Assembly: GCA_002386525.1 (NCBI GenBank)
Contig: DGIS01000013.1
Location: 108,816 to 172,815 of the forward strand
DNA length: 64,000 nucleotides
Origin: Sphingobacterium sp. UBA4616
GTDB lineage: Bacteria; Bacteroidota; Bacteroidia; Sphingobacteriales; Sphingobacteriaceae
Direction: 5' to 3'
Part shown: positions 56,312-64,000 of the stretch, in pieces
Layout: the number at the start of each line of letters is the position of its first letter
Numbering within the stretch: the stretch's first letter is position 1
Notes under the pieces: generated by a model
Databases searched by the model: none
The model's input: the letters and a program-made list of their open reading frames with translations, nothing else
What the model was told of the DNA's origin: nothing
Position numbers and translations under genes: made by a program

Positions 56312-57742
56312 TTACCAACCGGTATTCTGCGGCATTTCTGGAGTTTGGATACGTTGGTTTTCCGGAATAGGGAAAAGCGTCATTTTATCCTGGAAAGTTT
56401 TTCCATTGGCCGCCATGGCTGTTTTTGCTTGTTTTGTACGAACCAGATCAAACCAGCGGTCGTGCTCAAATGCCAATTCAAGGCGTCTTTCTTTCCAGAT
56501 CAATTGACGGAGCTGTGCTTGGTCGGTTGTAGTTACGTTGGGCAGTTTCACGCGTGTCCGGACAGTATTCAATGCAGTCAGGGCTTCGCTGCTATTGCCA
56601 ACCTCATTTGCGGCTTCGGCAAGGATAAGATAAATTTCGCCTAGACGAAGGTAACGTACATTTTTATCACCATCAGCTGCACCTCCATTTGCAGAAGAAT
56701 ACGCTTTTTCATTGTACATCGGATTCTCTACACCATTGTCAATCAGACGACCATCGTAAAGAGTTTCACCCCTGAAAATAATCGTTGCATCGCGACGGAT
56801 GTTATCTTTTTCGGCGTTAAAGGCATCCAATAGGTTTTGGCTTGGAATATTAAAACCCCAGCCTAAATTGACGGCTCCGCCACGAGGCGCCTGTACCTGA
56901 CTATACTGTTGGATACCATGGGCTATAGAAGTACCCCTTGCTTGAAATTCAAATAATGACTCAGGCCCATTTTCTCCCGCTAATCGCCAAATTGTTGCAT
57001 AATCTGGTTCAAGGCTGTAACCACCGGATGTAATGACAGTCTTGGCCATATCAGCCGCTTGTTGCCATTTGCTTTGGTACAAATATACCTTCGATAGCAA
57101 TCCTTGTGCAGCACCTTTGGTTGCCCTGCCTAAATCTTTCGCCGCATACGCAGATTTGGCGGGTAAGTTATCTATCGCAAATTGCAAGTCAGCTTCAATA
57201 TAGGCATAGACCTCTGCAGCAGGTTCCCTTTTGATCAGATCACGTTCTTGGATGGGAACATCACCCCAGCCCCGTACAAGATAAAAGTAATTCAAAGCAC
57301 GCAGAAAACGGGCTTCAGCAATTAATCTGTTTTTATAGGTTTCGTCAGTTAAACCAAATTTCTCGGTATAATCTATTGCTTGGGTAGCTCGGCCAATGGA
57401 TTTATACCAGCGTGTCCACATGGAAAGAAAAGATCCAGTTGTTGAGGTATAAGTTAATTCATCGAGGCTTAATTTATCGCCACCTGCGTCGGTTGCGGAA
57501 CTTCCTTTGTCCGCATTGTCAGATAACATGTCGGTGATACCAATGTAGGAGAAAGAATAGTCCCAGTCTGTAAACATACCATAAACACCGTTTACAAATT
57601 GTTCGGGAGTATAAATTTCTTCACTGTCGCCTGCTTCTACATATTCTTTAGAAGGCACATCTAAGAAATTATTGTCTTTACAGCCTTGTAATACAATGCC
57701 TCCACTAAGAAGAATCGCTATATAAAGTTTGTTAATTTTCAT
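56312..57742 (-). CDS. SusD/RagB-like lipoprotein (second pair)
   Basis: 476 residues from ATG 57742; an in-frame TTG at 57751 is the weaker choice. Lipobox VLQGC (Cys21). RagB/SusD scaffold: RFLRALNYFYLVRGWGDVPI and RLGEIYLILAEAANEVG, with C-terminal WKERRLELAFEHDRWFDLVRT. It is the surface glycan-binding lid of the PUL importer, 20 bp downstream of SusC. Confidence 0.92.
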   Translation of the reverse strand: MKINKLYIAILLSGGIVLQGCKDNNFLDVPSKEYVEAGDSEEIYTPEQFVNGVYGMFTDWDYSFSYIGITDMLSDNADKGSSATDAGGDKLSLDELTYTSTTGSFLSMWTRWYKSIGRATQAIDYTEKFGLTDETYKNRLIAEARFLRALNYFYLVRGWGDVPIQERDLIKREPAAEVYAYIEADLQFAIDNLPAKSAYAAKDLGRATKGAAQGLLSKVYLYQSKWQQAADMAKTVITSGGYSLEPDYATIWRLAGENGPESLFEFQARGTSIAHGIQQYSQVQAPRGGAVNLGWGFNIPSQNLLDAFNAEKDNIRRDATIIFRGETLYDGRLIDNGVENPMYNEKAYSSANGGAADGDKNVRYLRLGEIYLILAEAANEVGNSSEALTALNTVRTRVKLPNVTTTDQAQLRQLIWKERRLELAFEHDRWFDLVRTKQAKTAMAANGKTFQDKMTLFPIPENQRIQTPEMPQNTGW

Positions 57743-57762
57743 TGTGTTCAAAACTAAGGTGA

Positions 57763-60700
57763 TTAAAATTGCATGTTAAGCCCAAATAGGAAATTACGTG
57801 TAGTTGGATAAGCTGAAAGCTCAATACCAGACGTAAGATTTGGACTGCCATCGCCTGCCAGTTCAGGAGAGAAACCGCTGTAATTCGTGAATATAAATGG
57901 ATTCTGAGCAGTAACATACAGGCGTAGTTTAGATCTTGAGCTATAGAGGTTGTTAAAAGTATATCCTACGGTGATATTATTGATACGGAAGTAAGCTCCT
58001 GATTCAAGGAAATAACTCGATGCCCAATACGCTCTTTCTGCACCAGGGTGCTCATTGGTTGAACCTGCGCCAGTCCAGCGATTCTCAAAAGTTGACAGGG
58101 CAATATTCTCCCCAGCGTTGGATCGTACGCTATTTAAACCGTTGTAAACTTTATTGCCGGCAACGCCGTAGCCCGAAACATTGAAATCAATAGCTTTGTA
58201 ATTAATACCTAAGTTGATACCGTAAGTTGAAGTTGGCAAGAATGATCCAAAGAAAACTTTGTCCCTAGAATCGATAACTCCATCTTCATTTTGGTCTTTA
58301 TACTTTAAATAGCCGGGTTTTGCAGCACCGAAAGAAGGATAGTTCTTTACATCGGCTTCATCTTGGAAAACACCATTTGTTTCAAACATCCACCACGCAT
58401 AGATGGGTTGTCCGACACGGAGCTGTTTGGTGATCTCACCGTTATTTAAGCTTCCTCCAGTAGCACGGTCATAGGCTGGAACCACTTCTGTTACTTTGTT
58501 TTTGTTGTAGGAATAATTGACACCGACGGTATAATTGAATTCAGGATTAATGCTCTTGTTCCAATTTAAAGCTACTTCAACTCCTTGATTCAGCACTTTG
58601 GCACCATGTGCATAGAAATTTTTCTCTGAAGGAGAAGTGTAAGTTGGTGTTACATCAAGAATTGTATTGGTGTTCAGCTTATGATAGTAGTCAATGGATC
58701 CTGAAAGCTGGTTGTTTAGAAATGCGAAGTCTAAGCCAGCGCCAGTCTCTCTCGTTACTTCCCATGTTAGATCTACGGCAGGAGTGCCATATGCACTTCC
58801 ATAGACCATATTTTGTTCAGGCCCAAAAACGTAGTTGTAATTTGAACTTTCAGGACTTGTTAAAATTGTGGAAACATTTAAAGGAATATCTTGGTTACCT
58901 AACTTACCCCAGTTTCCGCGTACTTTCAATAAATTTATCCAGCTAACATCTTTCATGAAGCTTTCATTGGTAACTGTCCAACCTAATCCTACCGATGGGA
59001 AGGTACCCCAATATTTTCCTGTATTACGAAATACGCTTGATCCGTCTCTACGCAATGTTGCAGTTAAATAATACTTACTATCGAAATTGTACTGTAATCG
59101 TCCAAAATAGGATGATAGCGCTCTTGGCGTATAATACGTTTGCAGCGCAACAATGCCGTAATTGGTTGTTCCTTTTGCAAGATTAATATTCCAATATTGC
59201 TCTTGTTCCGGTACATTGTAGCCTGTTTGGCTGCTCATACTATTGATATCATATTTTTCACGCGACATACCAACGACGGCTTCGATATGATGTTTGTCGA
59301 AATTCTTGTTGAAGGTCAAGAAATTCTCGAATGACCAGCGAAATTGTTCCAGATTTTCATATTTCAGACTATTGTCTACATAATCAAGGGCTTTCGGATT
59401 GTTTTCCTTTAATTTGATGAAGTCAGATTCATTCAATAAAGTATTTGCATTTAACCATTGATCTTTTACATTATTAAAAACCCGTTGTTTTGAATAGAAC
59501 TTATTCCCCCCGATGCGGGAGTTAATTTTCAGGTAATCTGTAATCTTGAATTCGCCTTCCATACTTCCTTGTAGACGGAATGTATTTGTTCTCTCATTTT
59601 GACGTAAAACCTCATAAACTGGATTTCCAATTGAATTAAGATTTCCGATTGCTTGTCCTGAAGCGGCTTCAATACCCGCAACACCGGTTGTTGTATTTAC
59701 ACGACCAAGACCATAGCGACCATTGTCAAACATGACTGGAGCAAGCGGCGATTGACGATAAGCGGTAGTAAAAGCACTATATGGTTTTGGCGTTGCGTTA
59801 GTTAAAGTAAGATTTAAATTTTGACTAAACTTTAGACGATTGTTTAAAAATTTATAAACATTGTTATTGCGTATTGTATTTCTCACAAATTTAGAACCAT
59901 CAAGAATACCATTTTCGGTATAATTGTTTGCAGACACAAAGTAATCTACTTTTTCAGTTCCTCCAGAAAGATTGACAGCATTATTAAAGACAGAACCTGT
60001 GCGTAACAACTCATCATACCAATCTGTATTATATTTTTGGTTCTCAGCCAAACGATACGATCCATTGGTCGAGGTAAGGTATTCATTGGCAAATATTCTA
60101 AACTGATCAGCATTGGCCATTTTTACGCGATTGAGAACGTTCTTAATGCCTGCAAAGCTTTCGTAATTAATACTTGTAGTTCCAGTCTTTCCTTTCTTTG
60201 TTGTTACAATGATGACACCATTTGCAGCGCGAAGACCGTAAATTGAAGCTGATGAAGCATCCTTTAATACATCCATCGACTCAATGTCAGAAGGATTGAT
60301 ATTGTTGATATCGGTTTGCGCAATACCGTCCACAATATAGAGTGGATTTCTACCTCCAAGCGCTGTACCTAGACCTCTAATAACGACGTTGGGTGACGAT
60401 CCCGGAGCTTCGTTGGCAATGATATTGATACCGGCAGCTTTGCCCTGTATAGATTGCATGGCTGACATGGCCGGTTGCTTGGTGATATCGGACGATTTCA
60501 ATGAACTGATCGATCCGGTTAGATCGGCTTTCTTTTGCGTACCGTAACCGATAACCACAACCTCTTCCAATGCTTGATTCTCATTTTCTAAAAATACATT
60601 CAGCTGTGTTTGGTTGCCGATGTATACAGTTTGTTTGCGATAACCGAGAAAATTAAAGACTAGAGAATCGGTAGGAGCGGCGTTAATCTGAAATTTTCCC

Positions 60701-60864
60701 GTTGCGTCGGTTTTCGTAGATACAGCTTTCCCTTTAATACTAATGGTTACGCCAGGCATGGATATCATGCTTGAGCCATCTTTGACCACTCCTTGTATAG
60801 AAGTTTGTCCATAGGCAACAGAGACGACCATGGAAGTCAAAAATAATGCGGATAGATTCCTCAT
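57763..60864 (-). CDS. SusC/RagA family TonB-linked outer-membrane transporter (second pair)
   Basis: 1033 residues from ATG 60864, chosen because the in-frame ATG at 60918 lies across the -7 box. Signal peptide ending SVAYGQ; carboxypeptidase-like domain (IQGVVKDGSSMISMPGVTIS), TonB-linked plug with LEEVVVIGYGTQKKADLTGS, and C-terminal strand RNFLFGLNMQF. It imports oligosaccharides across the outer membrane with the SusD lid. Confidence 0.93.
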   Translation of the reverse strand: MRNLSALFLTSMVVSVAYGQTSIQGVVKDGSSMISMPGVTISIKGKAVSTKTDATGKFQINAAPTDSLVFNFLGYRKQTVYIGNQTQLNVFLENENQALEEVVVIGYGTQKKADLTGSISSLKSSDITKQPAMSAMQSIQGKAAGINIIANEAPGSSPNVVIRGLGTALGGRNPLYIVDGIAQTDINNINPSDIESMDVLKDASSASIYGLRAANGVIIVTTKKGKTGTTSINYESFAGIKNVLNRVKMANADQFRIFANEYLTSTNGSYRLAENQKYNTDWYDELLRTGSVFNNAVNLSGGTEKVDYFVSANNYTENGILDGSKFVRNTIRNNNVYKFLNNRLKFSQNLNLTLTNATPKPYSAFTTAYRQSPLAPVMFDNGRYGLGRVNTTTGVAGIEAASGQAIGNLNSIGNPVYEVLRQNERTNTFRLQGSMEGEFKITDYLKINSRIGGNKFYSKQRVFNNVKDQWLNANTLLNESDFIKLKENNPKALDYVDNSLKYENLEQFRWSFENFLTFNKNFDKHHIEAVVGMSREKYDINSMSSQTGYNVPEQEQYWNINLAKGTTNYGIVALQTYYTPRALSSYFGRLQYNFDSKYYLTATLRRDGSSVFRNTGKYWGTFPSVGLGWTVTNESFMKDVSWINLLKVRGNWGKLGNQDIPLNVSTILTSPESSNYNYVFGPEQNMVYGSAYGTPAVDLTWEVTRETGAGLDFAFLNNQLSGSIDYYHKLNTNTILDVTPTYTSPSEKNFYAHGAKVLNQGVEVALNWNKSINPEFNYTVGVNYSYNKNKVTEVVPAYDRATGGSLNNGEITKQLRVGQPIYAWWMFETNGVFQDEADVKNYPSFGAAKPGYLKYKDQNEDGVIDSRDKVFFGSFLPTSTYGINLGINYKAIDFNVSGYGVAGNKVYNGLNSVRSNAGENIALSTFENRWTGAGSTNEHPGAERAYWASSYFLESGAYFRINNITVGYTFNNLYSSRSKLRLYVTAQNPFIFTNYSGFSPELAGDGSPNLTSGIELSAYPTTRNFLFGLNMQF

Positions 60865-60915
60865 ATCGTAAATTTTTGGTGTTTGTTTAAAATACAGTTG
60901 GTTATTTCCCTGAGG

Positions 60916-60946
60916 CAAATATGTTGATGTAGTACAACATTCCCAA
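60916..60946 (-). promoter_or_regulatory. Promoter of the second SusC operon
   Basis: Minus strand TTG (60944-60946), 20-nt spacer, CATATTTG (60916-60923), one mismatch to TAnnTTTG. Supports the start at 60864. Confidence 0.65.
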
Positions 60947-61060
60947 AATTTAACATTTGCACATCACTACTACACGAAAATTTCCCCTGCTCAATCGTGT
61001 TTTATGTGTATGTTATTATTTTGATAATCAATTTTTTAAATTGTTTTTTTTGATGAAATA

Positions 61061-61099
61061 ACACACTCTTTAGTGTGTTTTATACACTAAAGAGTGTGT
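61061..61099. repeat. 16-bp perfect inverted repeat between regulator and SusC gene
   Basis: Arms ACACACTCTTTAGTGT (61061-61076) and ACACTAAAGAGTGTGT (61084-61099), 7-nt spacer. It follows the regulator stop by about 30 nt and lies about 115 nt before the SusC -33 box. It could end the regulator transcript or bind the regulator; no run of T follows on the minus strand, which favours a binding site. Confidence 0.6.
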
Positions 61100-61130
61100 G
61101 TGGTAATGATGTAGTGTTTGCAAGGGGAAT

Positions 61131-64000
61131 TTAACGTTCTAACAGAAATTCAGATAGGTTCTTGTCTGTTGGAAGTCCTAGTTTTTTGCGTAATCTATAG
61201 CGTCTGATCTCGACGCCGCGCGTACTAATGTTGAGCAACGAAGCGATTTCCTTACTCGACATATTGAGCCGTAAATAGGCGCATAGCTTAAGGTCATTGG
61301 GGACTAGATCAGGAAACTCCTGCTTCAATTTTTTGAAGAAGTTTTCATGCGATTCATTAAAACTTCTTTCAAATATATGCCAGTCACGGTCGTCATTATG
61401 GGCATCGTCTATGAGCTTATTGATTTTTTTCAGCTCATCCGAACTCAGTTTGTTCCCATCCGCATCTTTAAGCTGTTTAAGTTCGTCGTGCAAGTTGTTC
61501 AACATCTCATTTTTGTAGACGATATTGAGTGCTGCATTCGCCAATTCTTTGTTTTTTAATTGAAGCTGGTCTTCCAATTGTTGGTTTTTCAGTTTGATCC
61601 AGTCTTTTTCCTTTTTTTCAGCTTCGCGTTCCAAAGCAATCTTTTTTTCTTCGAGCCATTTTCGCCGTATTTGAAACTGACGCCTACGCTCACGTTGAAC
61701 ATTAAAGATATAAGCAAAATATAGAAGTATTAAAACAGCAAGTGTGTACAAAGCCTTTGCCCACCAGGATAGATACCAGGGATGCTGAATTGTGAAGGAG
61801 TATGATTGGATTTCAGAAACCATCCCCATATTATTTTTTGCCCTTATTTTAATTTGGAATTTTCCATAGGGCAGATTTGTGAAATCCTGGTAGGCAGTCT
61901 CACTCCATTCGGACCAATTGTCTGAGTATCCCTCCAGATAATATTGATATTGAAGCGGTGAAGATGAGTAATAGGGGCTCGAAAAGCTAATTCTAAGGTT
62001 ATTGTCTGAAGACGATAATTTAAATGTTGAATCTGGAAAGATAGCTTGTCCGGTGGTCAAGTTGATGAGCTGTGCTATTTGCGGAAGTGGCAACCTATGT
62101 TTTTGTGATTTGTCTGTAAGTCGATAGATCGCAAACCCATCATCTAGCCCGATGAGGTAGTATTGATTTTCAATAGGAAGGATGTTTTCATAGTTATTCA
62201 TCATACGGTCCTGTAGTGGACTTAATAGGTTGGAGTCAATGCGTAATTTACCCTTGCTATCAAAATCTACTTTGGCAATTTTAGTCTTCTGAATAAACCA
62301 ATAACTGTTTGTGTTGATCGGTATGATCTTATTCGAGTTTTTATAGGTACCTAGTGCGGCGTTCAATTCATTCGCATAACTGAATCTCTTTACAATATTG
62401 TCGAATTGAAGGAATCCGCTGTCAGTGGCGAATACAAGATTATTTTCTAACGTATACACCCCTTTAAATTGTCTCTTCGAGGCAATACTGTCCTGTTTGG
62501 AGGAGAATAATATATTTGCCTGTTGAAAACTCGGGTCAAATCCGATAAGTTGTAGTTGTCCCCAGTCTCCAATCCAAAAGGAATGAGTATCCTTTTGGGC
62601 TAAAAATCGAACGGGCTCCTTAATACCCTCAAATTGCTGCACAAATTGTAATTGCATACCATCGAAGGTAAATTTTGAAAGACCGGTATAATTTCCTTGC
62701 AGGATATTTCTCGTGCCAAATATAGGTTTGAAAATCCACCCGCCGGTGATCTGTGAAATCTTTTCTAGACGGCCGTTAAGTAGCTTAAATGTTCCATCGT
62801 TGTGGCCACAGATGAGTTCATCACCGAATAGTGCTAACGTCCAAACCTGGCCATTTGAATTTGGGACCTGAGTGAAGTTTAATGCATTGTAATTGTTCAA
62901 TCCCTTCCATTCACTGGAAAATAATCCTTTATTGGTACCCAGGTAGATTTTTCCCTGATAGATAATAGATGTATAGACCGTGCCAATTTTTCCAATAAAA
63001 TCTGTATAAAATGAAATAGGGGAGTTGATTTCAATACGATCGATACCATTATCCAGTCCTACCCAGATATTCTTTTGGTTGTCTTTGACGATACTGAGCA
63101 CCGTATTGTTTTGCAGCCCATTGTTTTTATTGATGTGTTGAATGACTCGGCCATCCTTGTTGATAATGATAACGCCGTTCTGGATGGTGCCAAAGGCGTA
63201 TTGTCCATCATAGAGGTATATGCCATTATTTACCTGTGATTGGCTCAATAGCTGATTTGCAGGAACCGACCAAGGTTCGATAGTTCCGTCGGCTTTCATC
63301 AGATAAAGGCCGTTTCGTGCGGTGGCGATGAGCGAAGTATTTGTGTCGAAAGGCAATAGGGCAAGGACGTTTTTATCTTTTAAGACGTCTTTGCCTTTGA
63401 TTGGAATCAATTTACCCTGTCTAAATTCATGCAGACCACTTGGTAGTTGTTCGAAAAACAACTTTTCATTAAGCTGATGTGGGAATAAAAAAGGCTCTCC
63501 TTTTGCCGTTAACTGCCTTATCGTATTGTTTTCCCAAATATAGGATTTGGAAAAGGTATGGAAAAATACGCGCTGGTCTTCCACAATGATTTTCCAGATT
63601 TCTTCGTTTGGAAAATAGGTCTTGTCGCGTACCAGCCTCGAAAGACTATGATAAGTCAAGTTTCCAAAAGGCTTAGCAGTCCAATAACCAAATTCTCCTC
63701 TGCCACCGGTATAAATTTTACCATCTTTACCTATCGAAACACTTCGGACGGTGGAATGGTTTGGTAGCGGAAAGATACGCCAGTACTGTCCGTCAAATTG
63801 TAATAGACCTTCAGTATTTGCACTATAGATACGGCCATCTTTGTCTACTGCCAACGACCAGTTTTGATTTCCAGCCTTGTATTGGTCTTTTTTGAATTGT
63901 TTAACAAAAGGTGTACCTGTAGGTATGATGGTCTGGCAATAGCTGCAGTTTGGAAAAATAAATAAAATGGTGCAAAACCAAAAGATATAGACGTTCCTAT
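61131..64000 (-). CDS. Membrane-bound triple-tyrosine (Y_Y_Y) regulator with LuxR-type HTH, 5' truncated
   Basis: At least 955 residues; the start lies beyond the right edge, since the frame stays open to 64000 with a signal-peptide-like stretch (YIFWFCTILFIFPNCSYCQ) just inside it. Then a two-component-regulator-type beta-propeller with repeats such as RIYSANTEGLLQFDG and KIYTGGRGEFGYW, a Y_Y_Y domain (YYLEGYSDNWSEWSETAYQDFTNL split at the core), a membrane segment (WWAKALYTLAVLILLYFAYIF), coiled coil, and a C-terminal LuxR HTH (MSSKEIASLLNISTRGVEIRRYRLRKKLGL split across helices). No kinase domain: a one-component transmembrane regulator, probably of the PUL beside it. Confidence 0.85.
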   Translation of the reverse strand, partial: RNVYIFWFCTILFIFPNCSYCQTIIPTGTPFVKQFKKDQYKAGNQNWSLAVDKDGRIYSANTEGLLQFDGQYWRIFPLPNHSTVRSVSIGKDGKIYTGGRGEFGYWTAKPFGNLTYHSLSRLVRDKTYFPNEEIWKIIVEDQRVFFHTFSKSYIWENNTIRQLTAKGEPFLFPHQLNEKLFFEQLPSGLHEFRQGKLIPIKGKDVLKDKNVLALLPFDTNTSLIATARNGLYLMKADGTIEPWSVPANQLLSQSQVNNGIYLYDGQYAFGTIQNGVIIINKDGRVIQHINKNNGLQNNTVLSIVKDNQKNIWVGLDNGIDRIEINSPISFYTDFIGKIGTVYTSIIYQGKIYLGTNKGLFSSEWKGLNNYNALNFTQVPNSNGQVWTLALFGDELICGHNDGTFKLLNGRLEKISQITGGWIFKPIFGTRNILQGNYTGLSKFTFDGMQLQFVQQFEGIKEPVRFLAQKDTHSFWIGDWGQLQLIGFDPSFQQANILFSSKQDSIASKRQFKGVYTLENNLVFATDSGFLQFDNIVKRFSYANELNAALGTYKNSNKIIPINTNSYWFIQKTKIAKVDFDSKGKLRIDSNLLSPLQDRMMNNYENILPIENQYYLIGLDDGFAIYRLTDKSQKHRLPLPQIAQLINLTTGQAIFPDSTFKLSSSDNNLRISFSSPYYSSSPLQYQYYLEGYSDNWSEWSETAYQDFTNLPYGKFQIKIRAKNNMGMVSEIQSYSFTIQHPWYLSWWAKALYTLAVLILLYFAYIFNVQRERRRQFQIRRKWLEEKKIALEREAEKKEKDWIKLKNQQLEDQLQLKNKELANAALNIVYKNEMLNNLHDELKQLKDADGNKLSSDELKKINKLIDDAHNDDRDWHIFERSFNESHENFFKKLKQEFPDLVPNDLKLCAYLRLNMSSKEIASLLNISTRGVEIRRYRLRKKLGLPTDKNLSEFLLER

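Noticed and set aside
60865..60918. SusC start at ATG 60918
   Set aside because: This ATG overlaps the -7 promoter box; ATG 60864 gives a normal signal peptide.
61131..63854. Regulator starting at the TTG at 63854
   Set aside because: The frame continues open to the window edge and includes a signal-peptide-like segment; the gene is truncated, not complete.

Overview
The window looks like chromosomal DNA of a Bacteroidota bacterium of the Sphingobacterium/Pedobacter type (family Sphingobacteriaceae). Evidence: two SusC/SusD pairs, a TonB-linked polysaccharide-utilisation locus (PUL), DUF2480 and DUF1080 proteins, short Crp-type regulators, a membrane regulator with a triple-tyrosine (Y_Y_Y) module and LuxR-type helix-turn-helix, and promoters matching the Bacteroidota consensus TTG-N20-TAnnTTTG. 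No rRNA, tRNA, CRISPR array, intact insertion sequence or phage gene was seen. Both edges cut genes: the left edge lies inside a P-loop kinase gene, the right edge inside the PUL regulator.

Layout. 1-9.7 kb: mixed small genes, with a secreted two-gene unit (tandem DUF1080 protein plus Tat-exported Gfo/Idh/MocA oxidoreductase) that fits 3-keto-glycoside chemistry, then a DinB protein, HxlR and AraC regulators, a quinone/FMN-type reductase, an SDR and a decayed DinB copy. 9.8-17.4 kb: an OmpR-type two-component system followed by a TolC/CusB/CusA heavy-metal efflux operon. 17.8-28.1 kb (+ strand): all four enzymes of trans-4-hydroxyproline catabolism, a DUF885 protein, an amino-acid permease and a dipeptidyl-peptidase-IV-like S9 peptidase. 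28.3-33.6 kb (- strand, convergent): M1 aminopeptidase, second S9 peptidase and Xaa-Pro aminopeptidase. With the AraC regulator at 34.1 kb and the SusC/SusD pair at 35.6-40.4 kb this reads as a system for using proline/hydroxyproline-rich (collagen-like) peptides.

41.2-45.7 kb: a FabF-type ketosynthase and a TetR regulator sharing an operator-like site, then a SufR/ArsR-like cysteine-rich regulator divergent from a superoxide dismutase-DUF2480-FMN reductase operon, with a 30-bp palindrome over the operon promoter. 46.0-52.3 kb: NarL-type two-component system, cytochrome bd oxidase (cydAB) and a diheme cytochrome c. 52.4-64 kb (- strand): a PUL with regulator, SusC, SusD, a GH144-like glycoside hydrolase and a GH3 beta-glucosidase, predicted to target beta-1,2-glucan.

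The most novel-looking signal is non-coding: a 66-bp perfectly repeated element (about 6.31 and 41.10 kb), each copy having its own promoter with identical spacing on the minus strand and ending in a strong intrinsic terminator with a CCCC loop. This is best explained as a two-copy family of small RNAs about 65 nt long.
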